The notes under the pieces are model-generated. The model searched no databases. It was not told where the DNA came from and saw nothing but the letters and a program-made list of their open reading frames with translations. Shown here piece by piece: positions 7,242-15,133 of a DNA stretch of 64,000 nt. Numbering within the stretch: position 1 is the stretch's first letter; each line of letters opens with the position of its first letter. This DNA is from CAVQJU01 sp963755195. GTDB lineage: Bacteria; Acidobacteriota; Vicinamibacteria; Vicinamibacterales; CAVVIG01. The stretch covers positions 124,001-188,000 of the forward strand of contig CAVWIZ010000001.1 of NCBI GenBank assembly GCA_963755195.1. Direction: 5' to 3'. The position numbers and the translations under genes are program-made.

Positions 7242-7571
7242 TTATTCGACGGAGAAAGACTGACCGCAGCCGCAGGTCGAGGTCGCCTGCGGGTTCTTGA
7301 TCGTGAACCCCCCGCCGGTGATGGTGTCGACGAAATCGACCTCGGCGCCCTTGAGGTAGCGGATGCTGATCGGATCGACGAACAGCTTCACGCCGTGCGA
7401 CTCGAACACCTGATCGCCCGCGCCCTGGCCGTTCTCCTCGATCATCAGACCATATTGAAAGCCCGAGCACCCGCCGCCCTGCACGAACACGCGGAGACCG
7501 CTCGCGGCCTTGTTTTCTTCGACAAGCAACTCGTTAATCTTGACGGCAGCCGTTTCAGATACGTTGATCAT
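7242..7571 (-). CDS. erpA: Iron-sulfur cluster insertion protein, A-type carrier
   Basis: A 109-residue HesB/IscA-family protein. The three cluster-binding cysteines are present in the expected spacing: GGGCSGFQYG and, near the C-terminus, STCGCGQSF. A-type carriers hold a [2Fe-2S] or [4Fe-4S] cluster and pass it to apoproteins in the cytosol; ErpA is the member most often found without an isc operon, as here, but IscA cannot be excluded. GAGGAG precedes the ATG by about 10 nt, and an extended -10 promoter lies 30 bp upstream. It lies beside the Fur/ferritin gene, an iron-related context. Confidence 0.9.
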   Translation of the reverse strand: MINVSETAAVKINELLVEENKAASGLRVFVQGGGCSGFQYGLMIEENGQGAGDQVFESHGVKLFVDPISIRYLKGAEVDFVDTITGGGFTIKNPQATSTCGCGQSFSVE

Positions 7572-7600
7572 GGGACCGATTCTCCTCAGAATCGCTTTCC

Positions 7601-7609
7601 ATTATAGCA
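7601..7609 (-). promoter_or_regulatory. Extended -10 promoter of erpA
   Basis: On the minus strand this reads TGCTATAAT, a TGn-extended -10 with a consensus hexamer. It would start transcription about 23 nt before the erpA ATG. There is no good -35 at the usual distance, as is common with extended -10 promoters. Confidence 0.5.
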
Positions 7610-7711
7610 GGACGCCGGTCCTATACTGGGCAGGACGGCCTCTTACGGCGATGAAATGCACACGGATGCCCGCGCCTGAGATAATCGACTAACCTGCTGA
7701 GCCCCAAGCAC

Positions 7712-8644
7712 ATGACACTAGTTACGGTTGAGGCCGGTACGCTCGACGACTTGCGGCTGACATCCGAACGCCGCTGGGAGGCGCTCCGCGCCGCGCGTCC
7801 AGACCTCTCACCCGCCGTCGATCTCCAGCAGCGGCTGCTCAGGATTGTGGTCGAGGCGGCGCAGGCCATCGAGTCGGGACGCCTCCCCCGCCTGTCGCTG
7901 CCTCCGAAGTACCTGGCTGCGAAGCTCGCGCGCGGCGTCCCGATCTTTGCCGGCGAACCGATCCCCGTGCCGCTCGGGCTGCTTCGCCCATCGCTCCTGC
8001 GCCTCTGCGATGCGCTGGCTGAAGGCGGCGCCGGCGAATCGGCCGATCACATCAAGACCGCGATCGCCAACGGGAGCATGGAGGCCGGGTCGCTCCTCAC
8101 GGCGTCGCTCGCGCGCGATCAGAACGCCATCCGCACCGGATCACTTCATCGCGGCCTCGCGCCCGACCTCGTGTGGCTGCTGGCCGAACTCGCCGCCGGG
8201 CCGTTTGCCTACGCGCTGCAGCACGCCGTGCTGGCGGATCGCCGCGATGCGGGCCTGGCCGCCGCGTGCAACGCCTGGAATCGCGGCTACTGCCCGGCGT
8301 GCGGCTCGTGGCCCGCGCTCGCGGAATGCGTCGATGGCCACCGCGTGCTCCGCTGCTCGTTCTGCGCGGTCGGCTGGGAGCTCGACGAGTACTGCTGTAT
8401 TTATTGCGGCGAGCGGGCCGAATCGTTTGTCACGGCGGCTCCAGACGAAGAACGAAAAGACCGCCGCGTGGAAATCTGCGGCGCCTGCCAGGGTTACCTG
8501 AAGACCATCGACGTCGCGGAGCTGTCACCGTTTCCGCTGGTGGCGATCGCCGACATGGAGACGATGGACCTGGACGTGGCGGCGATGGAGCACGGCTATT
8601 CGCGCCCGCCGCTCAAGGAGTTTGCCACACGGCCGTCACGATAA
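7712..8644 (+). CDS. fdhE: Formate dehydrogenase accessory protein FdhE-like
   Basis: A 310-residue protein. The C-terminal half has FdhE-type rubredoxin-like zinc/iron knuckles: GYCPACGSWPALAEC, then LRCSFCAVGWEL, then CCIYCGE, then EICGACQGYLKTID. FdhE is needed for activity of respiratory formate dehydrogenase and binds iron through its CxxC pairs. No formate dehydrogenase gene is in the window, so this copy stands alone next to erpA. ATG at 7712 gives a normal family length. Assignment to FdhE is firm at family level; the actual client enzyme is unknown. Confidence 0.85.
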   Translation: MTLVTVEAGTLDDLRLTSERRWEALRAARPDLSPAVDLQQRLLRIVVEAAQAIESGRLPRLSLPPKYLAAKLARGVPIFAGEPIPVPLGLLRPSLLRLCDALAEGGAGESADHIKTAIANGSMEAGSLLTASLARDQNAIRTGSLHRGLAPDLVWLLAELAAGPFAYALQHAVLADRRDAGLAAACNAWNRGYCPACGSWPALAECVDGHRVLRCSFCAVGWELDEYCCIYCGERAESFVTAAPDEERKDRRVEICGACQGYLKTIDVAELSPFPLVAIADMETMDLDVAAMEHGYSRPPLKEFATRPSR

Positions 8645-8659
8645 CGCGCCTTCAAACGA

Positions 8660-8734
8660 TGAACGCAGAGCACGCTGAGTTCGCAGAGATCTTTGAGATA
8701 AAGAAACACTCTGCGGGCTCTGCGATCTCTGCGT
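8660..8734. repeat. Facing degenerate repeats after fdhE
   Basis: Left arm at 8660-8700 has ACGCAGAGCACGCTGAG and CGCAGAGATC; the right arm at 8707-8734 reads CTCTGCGGGCTCTGCGATCT then CTGCGTT. CGCAGAGATC and its complement (less the first base pair) could form a stem. It is one of several junction repeats with periodic GCAGAG-like units. Confidence 0.65.
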
Positions 8735-8824
8735 TGATCGTCGTCGTGGACGAAGGGGCGGGCGGCGGCGGGTATAATCCGCGTCGCCAGGGACTGCCCC
8801 TGTCGGCGGATCGAGGAGATAGCG

Positions 8825-9901
8825 ATGAGACGTCTGCTCGCGCTCGGTTTCATCATCACGATCGGGATCGTCGCCGCGTGGCTTCCCCGGAGAGACGACG
8901 CGCTCGCGGCGCAGTCACGGCAGGCGCCGGCCGGCGCCGCGCATGGCGGCAAGGCGTTCAGATTCAACAAAGTCAGAGACGGCGTCTATCACGCCATCGG
9001 CACCGGCGCGCTTGCCGTCGTCGGCAACTCCTCGGTGATCGTGAACGACGAGGACGTCGTTGTCGTCGACGACCACGTCTCGCCGGCTGCGGCCTGGGTG
9101 CTCCTCGAGGAGATCAAGGACATCACGAACAAGCCGGTGACCACGGTCGTCAACACGCACTTCCATTTCGATCACGCGCACGGCAACCAAATCTTCGACA
9201 GCCGCGTCAACATCATCGGCCACGAGTTCACGCGGCAGATGCTGTTGAGCAACGCCATCGGCATGCCGCTCTACCGGAATTACGTGACTGGCCTGACGCC
9301 GCAGATCGAGGACTTGAAGAAGCGCCTGGCATCGGAGACCGATGCGGGCCGGCAGGCGGCGCTGCGGACGCAGATCGCGGTCGCCGAGAACAACCGGTCG
9401 GCTCAGGCTGAACTGAAGCCGACGCCGCCCAACGTGACGCTGACAGACCGGATGACGCTCTATCGCGGCAATCGCGAGATCCAGATTCGTTTCCTCGGCC
9501 GCGGGCACACGGCCGGAGACGTCGTGGTGTTCCTGCCGCGCGAGAAGGTCGTCATGACGGGAGACTTCCTGACGGCCGGCCTCTCGAACATGAGCGACGC
9601 GTTCCTCGATGAATGGGTCACGTCGCTCGATACGCTGAAGGCGCTCGACTTCGACACCGTGTTGCCCGGTCACGGCGAAGCGTTCACCGACAAGGCGAAG
9701 ATTGGCTACTTTCAGGACTACCTGCGCGACGTCTGGACGGAAGTCGGCCGCTTGAAGCGACAGGGCGTGCCGGCCGACGACGCCGCGAAGCGCGCCGACC
9801 TGACCAAACACAGCGCGCACTTCCCGATTCAGGGTCCGGGCGTGCCCCTGATCGCGGCCACGCGCATCTACGAGTTGCTCGATCAGCGCGAGCGGCGCTG
9901 A
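8825..9901 (+). CDS. Secreted metallo-beta-lactamase-fold hydrolase
   Basis: A 358-residue protein with an N-terminal signal peptide (hydrophobic stretch in residues 4-20, likely cleavage near ALAAQ). The zinc motif THFHFDHAHG (HxHxDH) is about residue 115, and later metal ligands appear in GRGHTAGD, TGDF and PGHGEA, so both zinc sites look complete. An insertion of about 50 residues with helices (PQIEDLKKRLASETD) lies between the first and second ligands. Such periplasmic proteins include B3-like lactamases and quinohemoprotein-associated hydrolases; the substrate is unknown. A TATAAT hexamer at 8773-8778 could be its -10. Confidence 0.82.
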   Translation: MRRLLALGFIITIGIVAAWLPRRDDALAAQSRQAPAGAAHGGKAFRFNKVRDGVYHAIGTGALAVVGNSSVIVNDEDVVVVDDHVSPAAAWVLLEEIKDITNKPVTTVVNTHFHFDHAHGNQIFDSRVNIIGHEFTRQMLLSNAIGMPLYRNYVTGLTPQIEDLKKRLASETDAGRQAALRTQIAVAENNRSAQAELKPTPPNVTLTDRMTLYRGNREIQIRFLGRGHTAGDVVVFLPREKVVMTGDFLTAGLSNMSDAFLDEWVTSLDTLKALDFDTVLPGHGEAFTDKAKIGYFQDYLRDVWTEVGRLKRQGVPADDAAKRADLTKHSAHFPIQGPGVPLIAATRIYELLDQRERR

Positions 9902-9916
9902 AGGAGTGACAGACCC

Positions 9917-9958
9917 ACGATAACCGCGGCGCTCGCTGCGTGCGCAGCGGTTACCGTG
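9917..9958. repeat. Inverted junction repeat after the hydrolase gene
   Basis: TAACCGC and GCGGTTA arms with an inner TGCGTGCGCA palindrome. The left part closely matches the repeat after moaD at 20569-20600 (both have AACCGC, GCGCTCGCTG, CGCAG blocks in the same order), so these are copies of one dispersed family. Confidence 0.6.
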
Positions 9959-9963
9959 AGTCT

Positions 9964-10056
9964 TCAGACACCGATGACTTCGAGGTGCGCGCCCGAGGAC
10001 TGCTCGATGTCTTTGTGCGGCTTTTCCCTCGCCCGTAGAACTGCGCCGCGACCTGC
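9964..10056 (-). pseudogene. Decayed 3' end of a fumarase gene
   Basis: On the minus strand the sequence encodes HKDIEQSSGAHLEVIGV followed by TGA (9964-9966), almost the same as the last residues of the fumarase encoded at 15134 (HKDIEQSSGAHLETIGV). Over about 51 nt I count 43 identical positions. A second matching block (CAGTTCTACG at about 10035-10045) corresponds to a site about 105 bp farther into the gene, now in another frame, so an internal deletion has occurred. Nothing else of the gene remains. It forms a direct repeat with the true fumarase 3' end 5.2 kb away. Confidence 0.8.
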
Positions 10057-10127
10057 ACCTGAAACTTTGAGGTCAAACTTTACAGAATCCTTGCGATGCG
10101 GAAGTCACCAAGAAGGCGCCTTAAAGG

Positions 10128-13100
10128 TTGGTGGGCGCAGACAGGCTAGACGCGTTCACGGTCGATCAGGCCGGCAAACGGAAAAACCCGGAGCCGTGTC
10201 CCGGCACGATCTTTGTTTGTCCGGCAGTTGTGGGCTGGCCAAGTTCAGGGCTGACGAATGGTGAAGAAGGCCTCCGCCGAAATCCGGATCTCCTGAGCCG
10301 TCTTCGTCCTCGGCGTCGCACACGCGGTCGTGCGCCAAGCGCGTTCGGGCTAACCGCGGCGGTTCTGCTCCTTCTGGGCCAGACCGCCGAGCAACGCTTG
10401 GCGGCACAGTGCGGTCCAAACGCGATCGTCTGCGAAAATCAACTGCCCGGCAACGACCCGAGTGAATGGGACGTGGTCGGGGCTGGCGACGCCAGTCTGC
10501 AGGGGTTCGCGACCGACATCAGCGTCAACAAAGGCGGCACGGTTCATTTCAAGATCGACACCACCGCCTCAACGTTACAGATCGATGTCTACCGTCTTGG
10601 CTATTACGGTGGACTCGGGGCACGACGAGTCGCCACACTGGCCGATATACCCGGCTTCGGCCAACCTGGTTGTCTGACCGACACGGCGACGGGGCTCGTC
10701 GACTGCGGCAATTGGTCGGAGTCCGCCGCATGGACCGTGCCCTCGACGGCCGTCTCCGGCATCTATCTTGCCCGGCTCTCCCGGTCCGATACAGGTGGTG
10801 CCAGCCATATCGCGTTCGTCGTTCGCGACGACGCAGCGCAATCGACCGTTCTCTTTCAGACGTCCGACACCACATGGCAGGCTTACAACCAGTATGGAGG
10901 AAACAGTTTGTATGTCGGCGGTCCCGCCGGACGGGCCTATAAGGTCAGTTACAACCGGCCGTTCACAACGCGGGGGACAGGCCCCGAGGACTGGCTATTC
11001 AACGCCGAATATCCGATGGTGCGTTGGCTGGAAGCCAACGGATACGACGTCAGCTATTTCACGGGCACCGATAGCGACCGGTTCGGTGCGACGGAGTTGC
11101 TTCGCCACCGGATCTTTCTTTCGGTCGGACACGACGAATACTGGTCGGGAACTCAGCGTGCCAACGTCGAGGCCGCGCGTGGGGCTGGAGTCCATCTCGC
11201 GTTCTTCAGCGGCAACGAAGTCTTCTGGAAGACGCGGTGGGAACCAAGCATCGACGGCAGCGGCACACCCTACCGCACCTTGGTGGCGTACAAGGAAACC
11301 CACGCCAACGCGGTCATCGATCCCTCGGATCCGCCGACCTGGACCGGCGCGTGGCGCGACCCGCGCTTCAGCCCGCCCGGCGACGGCGGACGACCCGAGA
11401 ACGCGCTGACAGGCACACTCTTCACCGTCAATTGCTGTAATGCGAACGCGACGATTCGCGTCTCACAGGATTTCGCCTCCGAGCCATTCTGGCGTAACAC
11501 CCGCGTCGCCGAGCTACCGATCGGGGGCACCACGACACTCACCGCGAACGTCTTGGGCTACGAATGGGACGAGAATCTGACGAACGGCTTCCAGCCGCCC
11601 GATCTTGCGACCTTGTCCTCGACGACGCTCGCCGTCAACTCGAAACTACAGGACTACGGAAGCACCTTCGCGCCAGATACCGCGACCCACTCGTTGACGC
11701 TGTATCGACACAGCAGCGGGGCGCTCGTGTTCGGCGCGGGTACGGTCCAGTGGTCGTGGGGTCTCGACGGTTCGCACGACCGCGGCGGGTCGATGCCCGA
11801 CCTCGCGATGGAGCAGGCGACCGTCAATCTCTTCTTCGACATGGGGGGCGTCCAACCTGGTTCGCTGCAGCCCGGACTTGTGCCCGCCTCGCCGGTCATC
11901 GAAACGATGCCGCCGAGTTCCACAATCACCAGCCCCGCTTCGGGTACGTCGGTCGCGGCGGGAACGTCGGTGGTAATCGCTGGCACGGCGAGCGACGCCC
12001 GCTGGGGCCAGGTGGCCAATGTCCAGGTGTCCACCGACAACGGCGCCACCTGGCACATCGCTTCCGGCACGACGGCGTGGAGTTACGTCTGGACGCCGGG
12101 CATCGCTGGGCCCACGACGGTGAAAAGCCGCGCCATCGACGACAGCGGCAACATCGAGAATCCCTCGGCCGGCGTCTCCGTTACGGTGACGGGCGCCACG
12201 TGTCCCTGCAGGATCTGGAACAACTCAACGACGCCGTCGCGCATCGAAACGAGCGACACGAACGCGGTGGAGCTCGGGGTGCGCTTCAGGGCCGACGTGG
12301 ACGGCACGATTAACAGCCTGCGTTTCTACAAGGGGTCCGCCAACACGGGCGTACACATCGGCAACCTGTGGACGAGCAGCGGCACGCGCCTAGCGACAGC
12401 GACCTTCACGAACGAAACGGCTTCTGGCTGGCAGCAAATCGAGCTGACCCCTCCTGTCGCCATTGCCGCGAACACGACGTACGTGGCGTCGTATCACACG
12501 ACGGTGGGCAACTACGGGGCCGACAATGGGTACTTCACCAGCGGCGTGGATAGCGCCCCGCTCCACGCGCTTGCCGACGACGCCGGTGGCGGCAACGGCG
12601 TGTATCTCTACGGCGCGGGCGGATTCCCCACCGAGACGTACCAGGCGAGCAACTACTGGGTCGACGTCGTCTTCAGCCCGACGATCGCCATCGCGGTGCC
12701 GAACGTGGTGACGCTGCCGCAGACGAATGCCGCGGCCGTCCTCGCGGGTGCCGGGCTGTCGCTTGGCACGGTGACGGCGGCCCCGAGCAGCACGGTCGCT
12801 GCTGGGTCCGTGATCAATCAGAGCCCGGTCGCGGGCACACCGGTCGCGGCCGGAAGCGCCGTCAACCTCGCGGTCTCGTCGGGTCCGTCGGCGGTGACCG
12901 TGCCGAACGTGGTCGCGCTGACGCAGGCCGCGGCCGCGGCCGCGATCACGGGCGCCGGGCTGACGGTTGGTCCGGTGACAAGTGCCCCGAGCCCGATTGT
13001 TCCGGCTGGGTCGGTGATGAGTCAGAATCCGGCCGCGGGCACGCCGCTGGCCGCCGGCAGCGCCGTGAATCTGACCGTCTCCTCCGGACCCGCGACCTCC

Positions 13101-13514
13101 GGCTGTCCCTGTAGCATCTGGACGCCTGCCGCCACGCCGGGCGCTCAGGCCGCCGATCCGAATGCCGTCGAACTCGGCGTCAAGTTCACCGCCGACAACG
13201 ACGGGGTCATAACCGGCCTCCGGTTCTACAAGTACGACCAGAATACCGGCACGCACGTCGGCCATCTCTGGACGATCGCGGGGACCTTGCTCGGCACAGC
13301 TACCTTCGCAAACGAAACGGCGTCGGGCTGGCAGCAGGCTTCGTTCGCTCAGCCCGATCGCCATCACGGCGAATACGACCTACATCGCGTCGTATCACAC
13401 GAACACGGGCTTCTACGCGTTCACCCAGCCGGGCTTCTCCACCGCCGTGGATCACGCGCCGCTCCATGCCCTGGCGGACTCCGCCAGCGGCGGCAACGGC
13501 GTCTACGTGTATAG
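10128..13514 (+). CDS. Large secreted multidomain protein, N-terminal part (frameshifted)
   Basis: N-terminal ~1070 residues of a protein that continues in another frame. A hydrophobic signal (FGLTAAVLLLLGQTAEQRLAA) precedes the mature N-terminus. Residues ~95-575 resemble the C-terminal domain of the N,N-dimethylformamidase large subunit (VYRLGYYGG, NRPFTTRGTGPEDWLF, LSVGHDEYWSG). Then comes an Ig-like domain (~595-690), a DUF4082 domain starting CPCRIW (~692-850), two PASTA-like repeats (~855-990), and a second DUF4082 that loses its frame near 13340-13350 because one extra base is present relative to the next repeat. The true start is unclear: TTG at 10128 lies far upstream of the signal, and CTG at 10293 is a plausible alternative. 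Probably an extracellular or cell-surface protein. Confidence 0.72.
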   Translation: MVGADRLDAFTVDQAGKRKNPEPCPGTIFVCPAVVGWPSSGLTNGEEGLRRNPDLLSRLRPRRRTRGRAPSAFGLTAAVLLLLGQTAEQRLAAQCGPNAIVCENQLPGNDPSEWDVVGAGDASLQGFATDISVNKGGTVHFKIDTTASTLQIDVYRLGYYGGLGARRVATLADIPGFGQPGCLTDTATGLVDCGNWSESAAWTVPSTAVSGIYLARLSRSDTGGASHIAFVVRDDAAQSTVLFQTSDTTWQAYNQYGGNSLYVGGPAGRAYKVSYNRPFTTRGTGPEDWLFNAEYPMVRWLEANGYDVSYFTGTDSDRFGATELLRHRIFLSVGHDEYWSGTQRANVEAARGAGVHLAFFSGNEVFWKTRWEPSIDGSGTPYRTLVAYKETHANAVIDPSDPPTWTGAWRDPRFSPPGDGGRPENALTGTLFTVNCCNANATIRVSQDFASEPFWRNTRVAELPIGGTTTLTANVLGYEWDENLTNGFQPPDLATLSSTTLAVNSKLQDYGSTFAPDTATHSLTLYRHSSGALVFGAGTVQWSWGLDGSHDRGGSMPDLAMEQATVNLFFDMGGVQPGSLQPGLVPASPVIETMPPSSTITSPASGTSVAAGTSVVIAGTASDARWGQVANVQVSTDNGATWHIASGTTAWSYVWTPGIAGPTTVKSRAIDDSGNIENPSAGVSVTVTGATCPCRIWNNSTTPSRIETSDTNAVELGVRFRADVDGTINSLRFYKGSANTGVHIGNLWTSSGTRLATATFTNETASGWQQIELTPPVAIAANTTYVASYHTTVGNYGADNGYFTSGVDSAPLHALADDAGGGNGVYLYGAGGFPTETYQASNYWVDVVFSPTIAIAVPNVVTLPQTNAAAVLAGAGLSLGTVTAAPSSTVAAGSVINQSPVAGTPVAAGSAVNLAVSSGPSAVTVPNVVALTQAAAAAAITGAGLTVGPVTSAPSPIVPAGSVMSQNPAAGTPLAAGSAVNLTVSSGPATSGCPCSIWTPAATPGAQAADPNAVELGVKFTADNDGVITGLRFYKYDQNTGTHVGHLWTIAGTLLGTATFANETASGWQQASFAQPDRHHGEYDLHRVVSHEHGLLRVHPAGLLHRRGSRAAPCPGGLRQRRQRRLRV

Positions 13515-15003
13515 CGCGAACAGTGCGTTCCCCACCGAGACGTACCAGGCGAGCAACTACTGGGTCGACGTCATCTACGAAGTCGGCACCGCGCTCGTGT
13601 CGGTGCCGGCCGTCGTGAACGCGACGGAGACCGGTGCCGCCGCCGCCATCACGGCCGTTGGTTTGACGGTCGGCTCCATCACGACCGCCGCGAGCAGCAC
13701 GGTGGCCGCTGGGTCCGTGATCAATCAGAACCCGGTCGCGGGTACGCCGGTGCCCGGCGGCAGCGCCGTGAATTTGACCGTCTCCTCCGGACCCGCGCCC
13801 TCCGGCTGTCCCTGTAGCATCTGGGCTCTTGCCGCCACGCCGGGCGCTCAGGCCGCCGATCCGAATGCCGTCGAACTCGGCGTCAAGTTCACCGCCGACA
13901 ACGACGGGGTCATAACCGGCCTCCGGTTCTACAAGTACGACCAGAATACCGGCACGCACGTCGGCCATCTCTGGACGATCGCGGGGACCTTGCTCGGCAC
14001 AGCTACCTTCGCAAACGAAACCGCGTCGGGCTGGCAGCAGGCGATGTTCGTGAGCCCGATCGCCATCACGGCGAATACAACCTACATCGCGTCGTATCAC
14101 ACGAACACGGGCTTCTACGCGTTCACCCAGCCGGGCTTCTCCACCGCCGTGGATCACGCGCCGCTCCATGCCCTGGCGGACTCCGCCAGCGGCGGCAACG
14201 GCGTCTACGTGTATAGCGCGAACAGTGCGTTCCCCACCGAGACGTACCAGGCGAGCAACTACTGGGTCGACGTCATCTACGAAGTCGGCACCGCGCTCGT
14301 GTCGGTGCCGGCCGTCGTGAACGCGACGGAGACCGGTGCCGCCGCCGCCATCACGGCCGTTGGTTTGACGGTCGGCTCCATCACGACCGCCGCGAGCAGC
14401 ACGGTGGCCGCTGGGTCCGTGATCAATCAGAACCCGGTCGCGGGTACGCCGGTGCCCGGCGGCAGCGCCGTGAATTTGACCGTCTCCTCCGGACCCGCGC
14501 CCTCCGGCTGTCCCTGTAGCATCTGGGCTCTTGCCGCCACGCCGGGCGCTCAGGCCGCCGATCCGAATGCCGTCGAACTCGGCGTCAAGTTCACCGCCGA
14601 CAACGACGGGGTCATAACCGGCCTCCGGTTCTACAAGTACGACCAGAATACCGGCACGCACGTCGGCCATCTCTGGACGATCGCGGGGACCTTGCTCGGC
14701 ACAGCTACCTTCGCAAACGAAACCGCGTCGGGCTGGCAGCAGGCGATGTTCGTGAGCCCGATCGCCATCACGGCGAATACGACCTACATCGCGTCGTATC
14801 ACACGAACACGGGCTTCTACGCGTTCACCCAGCCGGGCTTCTCCACCGCCGTGGATCACGCGCCGCTCCATGCCCTGGCGGACTCCGCCAGCGGCGGCAA
14901 CGGCGTCTACGTGTATAGCGCGAACGGTGCGTTCCCCACCGAGACGTACCAGGCGAGCAACTACTGGGTCGACGTCATCTACGAAGTCGGCGCGGCGCCG
15001 TAG
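13061..15003 (+). repeat. 702-bp tandem repeats coding DUF4082 + PASTA modules
   Basis: The same landmark (AATGCCGTCGAACTC) occurs at 13161, 13864 and 14566, giving spacings of 703 and 702 bp. The units are nearly identical over most of their length; the third stops at the gene end. The extra base in the first unit is the cause of the frameshift. 702 bp is 234 codons, so unit gain or loss keeps frame. Confidence 0.95.
13447..15003 (+). CDS. Large secreted multidomain protein, C-terminal part
   Basis: Continuation of the gene above in the shifted frame (true entry near 13350). Domains in order: end of DUF4082 no. 2, PASTA-like repeat (VPAVVNATETGAAAAI...), DUF4082 no. 3 (from CPCSIW), PASTA-like repeat, DUF4082 no. 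4 ending in YWVDVIYEVGAAP with TAG. Each DUF4082 has the pattern VELGVKF, GLRFYK, HVGHLW, NETASGWQQ, NYWVDV. The last two repeats are nearly identical at DNA level. PASTA-like modules may bind peptidoglycan or act as spacers. As sequenced, this part would not be translated without a frameshift. Confidence 0.7.
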   Translation: MDHAPLHALADSASGGNGVYVYSANSAFPTETYQASNYWVDVIYEVGTALVSVPAVVNATETGAAAAITAVGLTVGSITTAASSTVAAGSVINQNPVAGTPVPGGSAVNLTVSSGPAPSGCPCSIWALAATPGAQAADPNAVELGVKFTADNDGVITGLRFYKYDQNTGTHVGHLWTIAGTLLGTATFANETASGWQQAMFVSPIAITANTTYIASYHTNTGFYAFTQPGFSTAVDHAPLHALADSASGGNGVYVYSANSAFPTETYQASNYWVDVIYEVGTALVSVPAVVNATETGAAAAITAVGLTVGSITTAASSTVAAGSVINQNPVAGTPVPGGSAVNLTVSSGPAPSGCPCSIWALAATPGAQAADPNAVELGVKFTADNDGVITGLRFYKYDQNTGTHVGHLWTIAGTLLGTATFANETASGWQQAMFVSPIAITANTTYIASYHTNTGFYAFTQPGFSTAVDHAPLHALADSASGGNGVYVYSANGAFPTETYQASNYWVDVIYEVGAAP

Positions 15004-15133
15004 CCGTAACGAGCCAGCGATGAACCCGACGCGGGCAAATGCCGGCCCGTCACCGCCGCCGCGGGCGTGGTGACCAGCGAGAACCATCTGATCGACACAA
15101 CCCGCCTGGCCACCGCGCGTCGGTCAGGGAGCT

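Noticed and set aside
9964..10056. Attachment site of an integrative element
   Set aside because: The repeat is a fumarase 3' end, but no integrase, tRNA or element genes are present, so an att site cannot be claimed.
10258..10296. ATG with a possible ribosome-binding context before the large secreted protein
   Set aside because: It is in another frame and stops after 12 codons; could only matter if a further sequence error exists.
13061..15003. Regularly spaced repeats that could suggest a CRISPR array
   Set aside because: Units are 702 bp, coding and nearly identical along their length; no short repeats with unique spacers.
13300..15087. Long open frame on the minus strand opposite the repeat protein
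   Set aside because: It mirrors the codon structure of the plus-strand gene in GC-rich DNA; the plus strand has clear DUF4082 and PASTA-like motifs and the minus frame has none.
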